Assembly (NCBI RefSeq): GCF_007655005.1
Contig: NZ_SZVW01000024.1
Span: 1 to 64,000, forward strand
Source: Streptomyces tibetensis
GTDB taxonomy: Bacteria; Actinomycetota; Actinomycetes; Streptomycetales; Streptomycetaceae
Direction of reading: 5' to 3'
Length of the DNA stretch: 64,000 nt
Position 1 is the first letter of the stretch. Each line of letters starts with the position of its first letter. The notes under the pieces were generated by a model. The model searched no databases. It saw only the letters and a program-made list of their open reading frames with translations, and was not told the DNA's origin. The translations under genes were made by a program, and so were the position numbers. Of this stretch, positions 17,951-27,114 are shown one piece after another.

Positions 17951-18089
17951 CGGACTCACCCCGGGCACCTGGGCCCGCTCCGGCCGGACTCACCTCGGGC
18001 ACCTGGGCCCGCTCCGGCCGGACTCACCCGGGCACCTGGGCCCGCCCCGGCCGGACTCACCCGGGCACCCGGGCCCGCCCCGGCCGGAC
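17951..18089. repeat. 33-34-bp tandem repeat, four units
   Basis: CGGACTCACC starts at 17951, 17985, 18019 and 18052, with a partial CGGACC at 18085. The unit contains CGGGCACCTGGGCCCGCTCC. It abuts the stop codon of phoU and occupies the gap to the Cys-rich peptide gene. Confidence 0.75.
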
Positions 18090-18092
18090 CCG

Positions 18093-18794
18093 TCAGGCGC
18101 TCTCCGCTCCCGGGGCCGCCTGGATCTCCGGCTGCACATCCGCCTGGAGCTCGTCCGCGTGCTCGCCCGTCACCAGGTACACCACGCGCTTGGCGACCGA
18201 CACGGCGTGGTCGGCGAACCGCTCGTAGTAGCGGCCGAGCAGCGTGACGTCCACGGCCGTCTCGATGCCGTGCTTCCAGCGGTCGTCCATCAGGTGCTGG
18301 AAGAGCGTGCGGTGCAGCAGGTCCATCTCGTCGTCGTCCTGCTCCAGCTGGAGCGCCAGGTCGACGTCCTTGGTGATGATCACCTCGGCGGCCTTCGCCA
18401 TCAGGCGCTGCGCGAGCTGGCCCATCTCCAGGATGGTGGCGTGCAGGTCGCTCGGGACCGCGCGGTCCGGGTAGCGCAGGCGCGCGAGCTTCGCCACGTG
18501 CTGGGCGAGGTCGCCCGAGCGCTCCAGGTCGGCCGACATCCGCAGCGACGTGACGACGATGCGCAGGTCCGTCGCCACCGGCTGCTGCCGCGCCAGCAGG
18601 GCTATGGCCCGGGCCTCCAGGTCGTGCTGGAGCTCGTCGACCCGCTGGTCGGCCTCGATGACGTTCTCGGCCAGCTTCAGATCGGAGTCGAGCATGGCGG
18701 TCGTGGCGCGCCCGATCGCCGACCCGACCAGCCGGGCCATCTCCACCAGACCGTCGCCGATCGAGTCCAGTTCCTCGTGGTACGCGTCCCGCAT
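18093..18794 (-). CDS. phoU: Phosphate-signalling accessory protein PhoU
   Basis: A 233-residue helical protein made of two PhoU repeats, each with the ExxxD metal-binding motif (repeat 1 DLRIVVTSLRMSADLERSGD near residue 76; repeat 2 YYERFADHAVSVAKRV near 190). PhoU links the phosphate importer to the PhoR kinase and represses the Pho response when phosphate is ample. It is divergent from phoR-phoP, with a PHO box in the gap, as in S. coelicolor. Confidence 0.95.
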   Translation of the reverse strand: MRDAYHEELDSIGDGLVEMARLVGSAIGRATTAMLDSDLKLAENVIEADQRVDELQHDLEARAIALLARQQPVATDLRIVVTSLRMSADLERSGDLAQHVAKLARLRYPDRAVPSDLHATILEMGQLAQRLMAKAAEVIITKDVDLALQLEQDDDEMDLLHRTLFQHLMDDRWKHGIETAVDVTLLGRYYERFADHAVSVAKRVVYLVTGEHADELQADVQPEIQAAPGAESA

Positions 18795-18934
18795 CAGGCT
18801 TTCCCTCTCGTGCGTCTCAGTCGGGGGTCCAAGGGCCGGAGCCCACCGGACGACCGGCGGTACGACCGTCGTATTACCGGCGGTCCGAACCCCACGCTCC
18901 CACGTTCCGCCCCGTACGCGTCCGTTTCCGGCAT

Positions 18935-18967
18935 CCCAAATGAACCAATACTGGCTCCAAGGTGAAC
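18935..18967 (-). promoter_or_regulatory. PHO box between phoU and phoR
   Basis: On the minus strand three 11-base units follow each other: GTTCACCTTGG, AGCCAGTATTG, GTTCATTTGGG. The PhoP consensus unit in Streptomyces is GTTCACC plus four bases. This is the expected autoregulatory site serving the divergent phoU and phoR-phoP promoters. Confidence 0.7.
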
Positions 18968-19040
18968 TCTGGGCGACGAGTGTTCGAGCTCGCACCCCGA
19001 CGGCTGTGGAGGGCGCCCGAGCCATGCCTAACCTGGGTGC

Positions 19041-20327
19041 ATGGACGTGAACGCGGCGGTCGCCGCAGCGGCAGCGATCGCCGGGGTGCTCACCGGTGTC
19101 ATCGCCATGCTGGCGTTCCGCTTCAGCGAGCGCGAGCAGAAGCGCCCCACCCGTAGCTCCCTGCACACCGACGCGGTGCTCCCGCCGGGCGTGGACACGG
19201 TGCTGTCGGTCCTCAGATCGTCCGCCGTCGTCCTCGACGAGGCGGACGCCGTGGTCAAGGCCAGCTCGGCGGCGTACGCCCTCGGCCTGGTCCGCGGCGG
19301 CAAGCTCGCCGTCGAGCCGATGCTGCAGATGGCCCGGGACACCCGGCGGGACGGCGAGATACGACAGGTCGAGCTGGACCTGCCACGGCGCGGCACCGGA
19401 CGCGGAGAGGCCCTGGCCGTCTCCGCGCGGGTCGCGCCGCTCGGTTCCCGGCTGGTGCTGCTGCTGGTGGAGGACCTGACCGAGGCCCGCCGCATCGAAG
19501 CGGTCCGCCGCGACTTCGTCGCCAACGTGAGCCATGAGCTGAAGACGCCGGTCGGAGCCCTCTCGCTGCTCTCCGAGGCCGTGATGGACGCCTCCGACGA
19601 GCCCGAGGCCGTCCAGCGGTTCGCCGGGCGCATGCAGATCGAGGCCACCCGGCTCACCAGCTTGGTGCAGGAGCTCATCGATCTCTCGCGCGTGCAGAAC
19701 GACGACCCGCTGGAGGACGCCGAGCCGGTCCGCGTCGCCGAGCTGGTCGCCGAGGCCATCGACCGCTGCCGGCACCAGGCCGGCGCCAAACAGATCACCA
19801 TGGCCGCGGGGGGAACCGCCGACCTGCGCGTCTGGGGAAACCGCGGCCAGCTCGCCGCGGCACTCGGCAACCTCGTCGAGAACGCCGTCAACTACTCACC
19901 CGCCCGCACCCGCGTCGGCATAGCGGCCCGCAGTGTGAACGCCCCCGGCGGGGACCACATCGAGATCGCCGTGACCGACCAGGGCATCGGCATCTCCGAC
20001 AAGGACAAGGAGCGCATCTTCGAGCGCTTCTACCGCGTCGACCCGGCCCGCTCCCGTGCCACCGGCGGCACCGGACTCGGGCTGGCCATCGTGAAGCACG
20101 TGGCCGCCTCGCACGGCGGGGAGGTCACGGTGTGGAGCGCCGAAGGCCAGGGCTCCACCTTCACCCTGCGGCTGCCGGAGGCCGGTGCGGCCCGCGGCGC
20201 ACATCAGCCCGCCCGAGAGACACGCGCAGGAGGCGCGGGCCTCGACGAGGAGGCCGGGCGGTCCACCCCTCAATCCCCCGAATCGAACGCGTACGAAACG
20301 CTTCCCGCCCCGGAGGTCCTTCCGTGA
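19041..20327 (+). CDS. phoR: Sensor histidine kinase PhoR (SenX3-like)
   Basis: A 428-residue kinase. Residues 5-25 form the single N-terminal membrane helix. A PAS-like region (~45-150) precedes the dimerisation domain with the phospho-acceptor His in NVSHELKTPVGAL (~160). ATP-binding boxes follow: N box LVENAVNY (~280), G1 VTDQGIGI, F ERFYRVD, G2 GGTGLGLAIVKH. It phosphorylates PhoP under phosphate limitation. Its stop overlaps the phoP GTG, giving coupled translation. Confidence 0.93.
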   Translation: MDVNAAVAAAAAIAGVLTGVIAMLAFRFSEREQKRPTRSSLHTDAVLPPGVDTVLSVLRSSAVVLDEADAVVKASSAAYALGLVRGGKLAVEPMLQMARDTRRDGEIRQVELDLPRRGTGRGEALAVSARVAPLGSRLVLLLVEDLTEARRIEAVRRDFVANVSHELKTPVGALSLLSEAVMDASDEPEAVQRFAGRMQIEATRLTSLVQELIDLSRVQNDDPLEDAEPVRVAELVAEAIDRCRHQAGAKQITMAAGGTADLRVWGNRGQLAAALGNLVENAVNYSPARTRVGIAARSVNAPGGDHIEIAVTDQGIGISDKDKERIFERFYRVDPARSRATGGTGLGLAIVKHVAASHGGEVTVWSAEGQGSTFTLRLPEAGAARGAHQPARETRAGGAGLDEEAGRSTPQSPESNAYETLPAPEVLP

Positions 20328-21004
20328 CCCGAGTGCTCGTCGTCGAGGACGAGGAGTCCTTCTCCGACGCCCTGTCGTACATGCTCCGCAAGGAGGGCTT
20401 CGAGGTCGCCGTCGCGACCACGGGGCCCGACGGACTCGACGAGTTCGAGCGCAACGGCGCCGACCTCGTCCTCCTCGACCTGATGCTGCCCGGCCTGCCG
20501 GGCACCGAGGTGTGCCGCCAGCTGCGCGGCCGCTCCAACGTCCCCGTCATCATGGTGACCGCCAAGGACAGTGAGATCGACAAGGTCGTCGGACTGGAGA
20601 TAGGAGCCGACGACTACGTCACCAAGCCGTTCTCCTCGCGCGAGCTGGTCGCGCGGATCCGTGCCGTACTGCGCCGCCGCGGCGAGCCCGAGGAGGTCAG
20701 CCCGGCGGCCCTGGAGGCCGGTCCGGTCCGCATGGACGTCGACCGGCACGTGGTCACCGTCGGCGGCACCAAGATCGACCTGCCGCTCAAGGAGTTCGAC
20801 CTGCTGGAGATGCTGCTGCGCAACGCCGGCCGCGTCCTGACCCGCATGCAGCTCATCGACCGCGTCTGGGGCGCCGACTACGTCGGTGACACCAAGACCC
20901 TCGACGTCCACGTCAAGCGCCTGCGCGCCAAGATCGAGCCGGACCCGGGTGCCCCGCGCTACCTGGTGACGGTCCGCGGCCTCGGCTACAAGTTCGAGCC
21001 GTAA
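20324..21004 (+). CDS. phoP: Response regulator PhoP (RegX3-like)
   Basis: A 226-residue OmpR-type regulator from GTG 20324. The receiver has the acidic pair EDEE, the phospho-acceptor Asp in LLDLMLPG (~50), Thr in MVTAKD and Lys in YVTKPFSSREL. The winged-helix domain (~130-225) ends GLGYKFEP as usual. It binds PHO boxes and controls phosphate uptake and, in Streptomyces, antibiotic production. A strong palindromic terminator follows. Confidence 0.95.
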   Translation: MTRVLVVEDEESFSDALSYMLRKEGFEVAVATTGPDGLDEFERNGADLVLLDLMLPGLPGTEVCRQLRGRSNVPVIMVTAKDSEIDKVVGLEIGADDYVTKPFSSRELVARIRAVLRRRGEPEEVSPAALEAGPVRMDVDRHVVTVGGTKIDLPLKEFDLLEMLLRNAGRVLTRMQLIDRVWGADYVGDTKTLDVHVKRLRAKIEPDPGAPRYLVTVRGLGYKFEP

Positions 21005-21031
21005 GCCGGCCGGATACGACAGCGACCCGAA

Positions 21032-21080
21032 CGACACGAAGGGCGGGGCCTCTCCCGGGAGAGGCCCCGCCCTTCGTGTC
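21032..21080. terminator. Bidirectional terminator between phoP and the lipoprotein gene
   Basis: A nearly perfect 49-bp palindrome: CGACACGAAGGGCGGGGCC on one arm, its complement on the other, centred on CCCGGG. It serves both convergent genes. Confidence 0.85.
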
Positions 21081-21088
21081 GCGTCTGC

Positions 21089-21775
21089 TCAGTGCCCGGC
21101 GTCGGCGCTCGCGGAGGCCGCGTCGGTCGGCTTGCCGGACGCCTGGTGGCCACCCGGCGTCTCACCGCCGGCCGGCGCGCCCGACTCACCCTCGGCGGGA
21201 GAACCGGACGGCGAGCCCGACGGCGAAGCGGACGGGGACGACGAGGCGCCCGGCGCGGCCGGCACCTCGGTCGGGCCCCACTCCTTGAAGTAGTGCTCGG
21301 CGGGGACGACGAACGCGCGCAGGCTCACGGCACCCGTCTTGCTGAAGGTGAAGGTGACCTTCTGGGCGTTGCCGTCCTGCACGGCCTCACGGCTGCTCGG
21401 CAGCATCGCCGTGGCGTTGTCCTTGCCGCCCAGGACCAGCGAACCGCCGGGCGGGATGCTGAGGCTGCCGCCCTTGGCGGGCTTGAGCTCGGCGGTCTTG
21501 CCGGTGCCGGGGAGGGTGATGGACTCCAGCGTCTCGGCAGTCCTGCCGGAGTTGAAGAGGGTCGCGGAGATCGCGGCGGGGCCGGTCGACTCGAGATCGG
21601 GCTGTGTGATGACGATCGCGTTCTGGACCTTGATGTCGCCGACGCTGGTCGCCGCGTTGTCCGGCTTGATCTCCAGCGTCTGGGCGTCGTTGCCGGCGCC
21701 GCACGCGGCGAGCGAGGCGATCGAGAACGCGATGGCGGCCGCGGCGAGGGTGCCGCGTCGAAGGCTGCTGCTCAC
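21089..21775 (-). CDS. Lipoprotein resembling copper-chaperone-like (DUF461) proteins
   Basis: A 228-residue exported protein from GTG 21775. The signal ends with the lipobox SLAACG (Cys about 25). Residues 35-160 form a beta-rich domain (VGDIKVQNAIVITQ...SLSIPPGGSLVLGG) like the PCu(A)C/DUF461 family; the copper ligands MxxM/HxxM are not evident, so metal binding is unproven. The C-terminal 60 residues are a Ser/Pro/Gly-rich cell-wall spacer. It is convergent with phoP, as in S. coelicolor. Confidence 0.75.
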   Translation of the reverse strand: MSSSLRRGTLAAAAIAFSIASLAACGAGNDAQTLEIKPDNAATSVGDIKVQNAIVITQPDLESTGPAAISATLFNSGRTAETLESITLPGTGKTAELKPAKGGSLSIPPGGSLVLGGKDNATAMLPSSREAVQDGNAQKVTFTFSKTGAVSLRAFVVPAEHYFKEWGPTEVPAAPGASSSPSASPSGSPSGSPAEGESGAPAGGETPGGHQASGKPTDAASASADAGH

Positions 21776-22356
21776 GGCGGCGGCAACTCCTTGACTCGAG
21801 CGGAGCGGCCGATAAAGCCGCTCTAAGTGTCTGTCAGCGGGCCTTAGGTTACCGAGCCGTCCGCGTCCGGCCGCACCCGACCCCCCGGCGCCGACGATCC
21901 CACCTGAGTCACACATGACTCCCGCGTCACATTGGCGTGGTGTCCGTCCGGCATTCACATAAGAGACCCAGGTGGCACCGCAAATGTTCCGTGAAGGAAT
22001 GCGCGAGCCGCCCGGAATTGATCACCGACGGCCCGTCGGGGCACCTCGTGATCAATTTCGGATTCGACCGGAACCCCGCTCGGGCCGCCGAACGGAGTAG
22101 CGGAAGTCGATCATACGGAACCGGACATTTGGGGATGTTCGGCCCTATGGAGGATGCTCCGGATGTGTGTAACGTACGCGTTTCGCTCGCCCCGAAGAGC
22201 CGCTCCCACCTGCGAATACCTTCTTCCGATCCCTGTCCGAAGCACGTTCCTGTCGGAGTTGTCAAGCCCCGAGATACGCCCTGACCTGCGAAAACGCCAT
22301 TCAGAACCCGCGATTTCCGTGTTACCCTGGATAGCCACGGAAGGGGTACCTGTCAC
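21776..22356. other. Long intergenic region upstream of carD
   Basis: No ORF here has coding character. A dyad AATTGATCAC (22016-22025) / GTGATCAATT (22048-22057) encloses the smaller hairpin CGACGG-CC-CGTCGG, making a compact nested structure that could be a regulator site or an RNA fold. Promoters for carD and for the lipoprotein gene must lie here. Confidence 0.5.
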
Positions 22357-22839
22357 ATGACGTTCAAGGTTGGCGACACCGTGGTCTATCCCCATCACGG
22401 GGCCGCGCTGATCGAGGCCATCGAAACTCGCCAGATCAAAGGCGTGGACAAGACCTACTTGGTGCTGAAGGTCGCCCAGGGCGACCTGACGGTACGTGTG
22501 CCAGCGGACAATGCGGAGTTCGTCGGCGTGCGTGATGTGGTCGGTCAGGACGGGCTGGACCGGGTCTTCGAGGTGCTGCGCGCACCATACGCCGAGGAGC
22601 CCACGAACTGGTCCCGTCGATACAAGGCAAACCTGGAGAAGCTCGCCTCGGGCGATGTCATCAAGGTCGCGGAAGTCGTGCGTGACCTGTGGCGTCGTGA
22701 GCGTGAGCGCGGACTCTCCGCCGGTGAGAAGCGCATGCTCGCCAAGGCCCGCCAGATTCTGGTGAGCGAGCTCGCCCTCGCGGAGAACACGAACGAGGAC
22801 AAGGCTGAGGCTCTGCTCGACGAGGTTCTCGCCTCCTGA
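22357..22839 (+). CDS. carD: CarD-family RNA polymerase-binding regulator
   Basis: A 160-residue protein. Residues 1-55 form the Tudor-like domain that binds the polymerase beta subunit (FKVGDTVVYPHHGAALIEAI). Residues 70-160 are the helical DNA-binding part (NWSRRYKANLEKLASGD; RERERGLSAGEKRMLAKAR), which props open the promoter bubble and stabilises open complexes. It is essential in mycobacteria. GGAAGG precedes the ATG. Confidence 0.95.
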   Translation: MTFKVGDTVVYPHHGAALIEAIETRQIKGVDKTYLVLKVAQGDLTVRVPADNAEFVGVRDVVGQDGLDRVFEVLRAPYAEEPTNWSRRYKANLEKLASGDVIKVAEVVRDLWRRERERGLSAGEKRMLAKARQILVSELALAENTNEDKAEALLDEVLAS

Positions 22840-23167
22840 GGCGAAGCCCGTCGCTCAGCGCTCTGCGCCGATCGAAGCTGCTGATCAAGGCTGCTGGTCG
22901 AAGCTGATCAAGCGCGCGCCTGCACATCGAAATGCCGCGGTGCCCGATGACGAATTCCTGTCGCCGGGCGCTGCGGCATGTTCGTACTCCGGCGCTGATG
23001 CGCCGCCACCCCGGGATGTGTTATCACTCACGCCCCGGTGTTCGGGGTGCCGGGCCCGGGCAGCCGGCTCGACCGGCGTCACGGAAGGGTCCGGTCGAGC
23101 GCGTCGCGCCCGGCACTCCTCCAGGCCATACCCACGCCAGGCCAGCACACAAACCTGACAGGAACCG
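22840..23167. other. Intergenic region before ispD
   Basis: No gene is visible. GCTGATCAAG occurs twice within 40 bases near 22880-22910, and CACCCCGG...CCCCGGTG forms a loose dyad near 23010-23040. The ispD promoter is expected near its right end. Confidence 0.35.
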
Positions 23168-23932
23168 ATGTCTGACGATTCGCGACCCTCGCCGTCCGCC
23201 GGCCCCTCCGCGGCCCGAACGGCGGCCGTGATCCCGGCCGCCGGCCGTGGTGTCCGGCTGGGCCCGGGCGCCCCCAAGGCGCTGCGTGCGCTCGGCGGTA
23301 CCCCCATGCTGATCCACGCGGTCCGCGCGATGGCCGCCTCCCGTGCCGTCGGCCTGGTCGTCGTCGTGGCCCCGCCCGACGGCACCGCCGAGGTCAAATC
23401 ACTGCTCGACGCGCACGCCCTGCCCGAGCGGACGGACTTCCTCGTCGTCCCGGGTGGGCAGACCCGCCAGGAGTCCGTGAAGCTGGGCCTGGACGCGCTG
23501 CCGCCCGGCCACGACATCGTGCTGGTCCACGACGCGGCCCGGCCGCTGGTGCCGGTCGACACGGTCGACGCCGTGATCGAGGCCGTACGGGACGGCGCCC
23601 CGGCCGTGGTTCCGGCGCTGCCGCTCGCCGACACCGTCAAGCAGGTCGAGCCCGCCGGCACCCCCGGCGAACCGGAGCCGGTCGTCGCCACGCCGGAGCG
23701 CGCCCTGCTGCGTGCGGTGCAGACCCCGCAGGGCTTCGACCGGGCCGCGCTGGTCCGGGCGCACCAGACGGTGACCGGCGAGGTCACCGACGACGCCGGC
23801 ATGGTCGAGCAGCTCGGCCTCACGGTCGTGGCCGTCCCCGGCCACGAGGAGGCCTTCAAGGTCACCCGTCCCCTGGACCTGGTCCTCGCGGAGGCGGTCC
23901 TGGCCCGCAGGAGGCTCAACGATGGCTTCTGA
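23168..23932 (+). CDS. ispD: 2-C-methyl-D-erythritol 4-phosphate cytidylyltransferase
   Basis: A 254-residue enzyme that joins CTP and methylerythritol phosphate in the MEP isoprenoid pathway. The nucleotide loop AAVIPAAGRGVRLGPGAPKA (~20-39) includes the catalytic Arg and Lys. LVHDAARPLV (~118) and ETPQGF-like QTPQGFDRAAL (~180) follow the family. The first 18 residues (Ser/Pro/Ala-rich) are an extension. It overlaps ispF by 11 bases. Confidence 0.95.
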   Translation: MSDDSRPSPSAGPSAARTAAVIPAAGRGVRLGPGAPKALRALGGTPMLIHAVRAMAASRAVGLVVVVAPPDGTAEVKSLLDAHALPERTDFLVVPGGQTRQESVKLGLDALPPGHDIVLVHDAARPLVPVDTVDAVIEAVRDGAPAVVPALPLADTVKQVEPAGTPGEPEPVVATPERALLRAVQTPQGFDRAALVRAHQTVTGEVTDDAGMVEQLGLTVVAVPGHEEAFKVTRPLDLVLAEAVLARRRLNDGF

Positions 23933-24416
23933 CCAGCCTGTTCTGCCCCAGGTGGGCATCGGCACCGACATCCACGCCTTCGAGGAGGGCCGTGAGCTGT
24001 GGTGCGCCGGCCTGAAGTGGGAGGACGCGGGCCCGGGCCTGGCCGGCCACTCCGACGCGGACGTCGTCGCCCACGCCGCCTGCAACGCCCTCTTCTCCGC
24101 CGCCGGCCTCGGTGACCTCGGGCAGCACTTCGGCACCGGCCGCCCCGAGTGGTCGGGCGCCTCCGGCGTCACCCTCCTGACGGAGGCCGCGCGCATCGTG
24201 CGCGAGGCCGGCTTCCGGATCGGCAACATCGCCGTACAGGTGGTGGGTCCCCGCCCGAAGATCGGCAAGCGCCGGGACGAGGCCCAGAAGCTCCTGTCGG
24301 AGGCGGCCGGGGCCCCGGTGTCGGTCTCGGGCGCGACGACGGACGGGCTGGGATTCCCCGGCCGGGAGGAAGGGCTGATGGCGGTGGCCACGGCCCTGGT
24401 CGTACGCGCCGGCTGA
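23922..24416 (+). CDS. ispF: 2-C-methyl-D-erythritol 2,4-cyclodiphosphate synthase
   Basis: A 164-residue trimeric enzyme that cyclises the CDP-methylerythritol phosphate made by IspD and IspE. Metal ligands lie in GIGTDIHAF (Asp, His, ~10-16) and in AGHSDADVVAHA (His ~47). The C-terminal TTDGLGFPGREEGLMA matches the cytidine-binding end. It directly follows ispD in one operon. Confidence 0.95.
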   Translation: MASDQPVLPQVGIGTDIHAFEEGRELWCAGLKWEDAGPGLAGHSDADVVAHAACNALFSAAGLGDLGQHFGTGRPEWSGASGVTLLTEAARIVREAGFRIGNIAVQVVGPRPKIGKRRDEAQKLLSEAAGAPVSVSGATTDGLGFPGREEGLMAVATALVVRAG

Positions 24417-24517
24417 GGGGCGAGCGCTCCGGGCGTGCCCGTTGTCAATGTCACGAATCCGGACGCCCCGAGGGTGAAGTACCTGAGGCACACCCCGGGG
24501 CCCACTACCCTGGAGGG

Positions 24518-25915
24518 GTGACTATTCGCCTGTACGACACCAGCGCCCGGCAGATCCGTGACTTCTCCCCGCTCCAGCCGGGTTGCGTCTCGATCTACCT
24601 GTGTGGTGCCACCGTGCAGGCCGCCCCGCACATCGGGCACATCCGCTCCGGGCTGAACTTCGACATCATGCGCCGCTGGTTCGCCTACCGCGGCTACGAC
24701 GTCACGTTCGTGCGGAACGTGACGGACATCGACGACAAGATCATCGCCAAGTCGGCCGACCAGAACCGCCCCTGGTGGGCCATCGGCTACGAGAACGAGC
24801 GCGCCTTCAACGACGGCTACACCGTGCTCGGTTGCCTGCCGCCCACCTACGAGCCGCGTGCCACCGGCCACATCACCGAGATGGTCGAGATGATGCGCGG
24901 CCTCATCGAGCGCGGGCACGCCTACGAGGCCGACGGCAGCGTCTACTTCGACGTCCGCTCCTGGCCCTCCTACCTGGAGCTGTCCCGGCAGGACCTCGAC
25001 GAGATGCGGCAGCCCGCCGAGGAGGGCATCACCGGCAAGCGCGACCCGCGCGACTTCGCCATGTGGAAGGCCACCAAGCCCGGCGAACCCGACTGGGAGA
25101 CGCCGTGGGGGCGCGGCCGGCCCGGCTGGCACCTGGAGTGCTCGGCGATGGCGCACAAGTACCTCGGGGCCGCCTTCGACATCCACGGCGGCGGCCTGGA
25201 CCTGGTCTTCCCGCACCACGAGAACGAGATCGCCCAGGCCAAGGCCTACGGCGACGAGTTCGCCCGGTACTGGGTGCACAACGCCTGGGTCACCATGAGC
25301 GGCGAGAAGATGTCCAAGTCGCTCGGCAACTCGGTCCTGGTCAGCGAGATGGTCAAGCGCTGGCGGCCCATCGTGCTGCGCTACTACCTCGGCACCCCGC
25401 ACTACCGCTCGATGATCGAGTACAGCGAGGAGGCGCTGCGCGAGGCCGAGTCGGCGTTCGCGCGGATCGAGGGCTTCGTGCAGCGGGTGGTGGAGAAGGC
25501 CGGTGCCGTCGAGCCCGCCGCTGAGGTGCCGCTCGCCTTCGCCGAGGCCATGGACGACGACCTGGGCGTGCCGCAGGCCCTCGCCGTGGTGCACACCACC
25601 GTCCGGCAGGGCAACAGCGCGCTGGCCGCCGACGACAAGGAAGCAGCCGTGGCCCGGCTCGCCGAGGTCCGCGCGATGCTCGGCGTGCTCGGTCTCGACC
25701 CGCTGGATGCCCAGTGGGCCGGGGAGGGCGACCGCGGCGAGGACCTGCACGGCGTGGTCGACACGCTCGTCCGCATGGTCCTCGACCAGCGCGAGGCCGC
25801 CCGCGCCCGTAAGGACTGGCCCACCGCGGACGCCATCCGCGACCAGCTGAGCCAGTCCGGCCTGGTCATCGAGGACAGCCCGCAGGGCCCGCGCTGGAGT
25901 CTCGGCCCGCGCTGA
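24518..25915 (+). CDS. cysS: Cysteinyl-tRNA synthetase
   Basis: A 465-residue class I synthetase from GTG 24518 after GGAGG. HIGH appears as PHIGHIRSG (~38), KMSKS as GEKMSKSLGN (~265). Zinc ligands are provided by the N-terminal YLCGATV Cys, HLECSAM and HHENE. It charges tRNA-Cys with cysteine. It sits between the isoprenoid genes and rlmB, the standard actinobacterial arrangement; the neighbouring function is unrelated. Confidence 0.96.
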   Translation: MTIRLYDTSARQIRDFSPLQPGCVSIYLCGATVQAAPHIGHIRSGLNFDIMRRWFAYRGYDVTFVRNVTDIDDKIIAKSADQNRPWWAIGYENERAFNDGYTVLGCLPPTYEPRATGHITEMVEMMRGLIERGHAYEADGSVYFDVRSWPSYLELSRQDLDEMRQPAEEGITGKRDPRDFAMWKATKPGEPDWETPWGRGRPGWHLECSAMAHKYLGAAFDIHGGGLDLVFPHHENEIAQAKAYGDEFARYWVHNAWVTMSGEKMSKSLGNSVLVSEMVKRWRPIVLRYYLGTPHYRSMIEYSEEALREAESAFARIEGFVQRVVEKAGAVEPAAEVPLAFAEAMDDDLGVPQALAVVHTTVRQGNSALAADDKEAAVARLAEVRAMLGVLGLDPLDAQWAGEGDRGEDLHGVVDTLVRMVLDQREAARARKDWPTADAIRDQLSQSGLVIEDSPQGPRWSLGPR

Positions 25916-25940
25916 GACGAGCCCCACGGGCTGATCGACT

Positions 25941-25966
25941 GTGCCGCCCGGGCCTCCGGGCGGCAC
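25941..25966 (+). terminator. Hairpin terminator after cysS
   Basis: GTGCCGCCCGG, loop GCCT, CCGGGCGGCAC: a perfect 11-bp stem 25 bases after the cysS stop. Confidence 0.7.
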
Positions 25967-26044
25967 ACTGCATAGACGGAACAGACATACACAGCCGCGG
26001 ACGCGGTCGTACGTACGCATCACCTCACGGAGACGAGTAGCTCA

Positions 26045-26986
26045 ATGGCAGCCAACAACCGCCGCATGTCCGGCAAGAAGGGCGCGCAGGTCGGCAGTGG
26101 CGGCCAGCGGCGCCGGGGCCTGGAAGGCAAGGGCCCCACCCCGCCCGCCGAGATGCGCAAGGGACACAAGAAGAACCGCGTCGCGGGCGCCAAGGCGAAG
26201 CAGGCCGTACGCCGGCCCACCGTGCGCGGCCGCGGCGGCAAGGGCACGTCCGAGCTGGTCGTCGGGCGCAACCCGGTCCTGGAGGCGCTGCGCGAGGGCG
26301 TCCCGGCCTCGACCCTCTACATCCAGCAGTTCATCGACAACGACGAGCGGGTGCGCGAGGCCCTCCAGGTCGCCGCCGAGCGCGGTGGCATCAACCTCAT
26401 GGAGGCCCCGCGTCCCGAGCTGGACCGGATGACCAACGGCCTCAACCACCAGGGCATGGTCCTTCAGGTCCCGCCGTACGAGTACGCCCACCCCGAGGAC
26501 CTGGTGGCCGCCGCCCACGACGACGGTGAGGACCCGCTGATCGTCGCTCTGGACGGCGTCACCGACCCGCGCAACCTCGGCGCGGTCGTCCGCTCCGTCT
26601 CCGCCTTCGGCGGTCACGGCGTCGTCGTCCCCGAGCGTCGCGCGGCCGGCATGTCGGCCGGTGCCTGGAAGACGTCCGCCGGTACGGCGGCCCGCACCCC
26701 GGTCGCCCGCGCCACCAACCTCACCCGGGCCCTGGAGGCGTACAAGAAGGCCGGCATCACGGTCGTCGGCCTGGCCGCCGACGGCGAGTCCGAGGTCGGC
26801 GAGCTTCCGGCGCTGGACGGCCCCGTCGTCATCGTCGTCGGCAGCGAGGGCAAGGGGCTGTCCCGGCTGGTCGGGGAGACCTGCGACCACCGGGTGCGGA
26901 TCCCGATGCCGGGTGGCGCCGAGTCGCTCAACGCCGGTGTGGCGGCGGGGATCGTGCTGTACGAGGCGGCTCGCCGACGCCGCTGA
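26045..26986 (+). CDS. rlmB: 23S rRNA (guanosine-2'-O-)-methyltransferase RlmB
   Basis: A 313-residue SPOUT methyltransferase. Residues 1-65 are a lysine- and arginine-rich tail. The substrate-binding domain starts at ELVVGRNPVLEALREG (~70). The trefoil-knot SAM site contains DGVTDPRNLGAVVRS (~165), VGSEGKGLSRL (~262) and MPGGAESLNAGVAAGIVLYE (~290). It modifies G2251-type positions in the ribosomal P loop; the homology would also fit the related TrmH group. Confidence 0.93.
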   Translation: MAANNRRMSGKKGAQVGSGGQRRRGLEGKGPTPPAEMRKGHKKNRVAGAKAKQAVRRPTVRGRGGKGTSELVVGRNPVLEALREGVPASTLYIQQFIDNDERVREALQVAAERGGINLMEAPRPELDRMTNGLNHQGMVLQVPPYEYAHPEDLVAAAHDDGEDPLIVALDGVTDPRNLGAVVRSVSAFGGHGVVVPERRAAGMSAGAWKTSAGTAARTPVARATNLTRALEAYKKAGITVVGLAADGESEVGELPALDGPVVIVVGSEGKGLSRLVGETCDHRVRIPMPGGAESLNAGVAAGIVLYEAARRRR

Positions 26987-27114
26987 ACAAGAGTCCGGAA
27001 CTTCACCCGTACGGGGTAATTCCGGTGTCATGGGGGCGATGAGGACAAGCTTGACGGGGTCCGGACAGATCCGGCGGGTCAAAGCAGTGTCCTAACGCGA
27101 CGTCACTCGGTTAG

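Noticed and set aside
23399..26023. 874-codon minus-strand ORF opposite ispD, ispF and cysS
   Set aside because: Antisense shadow; the three plus-strand genes have full family motifs.
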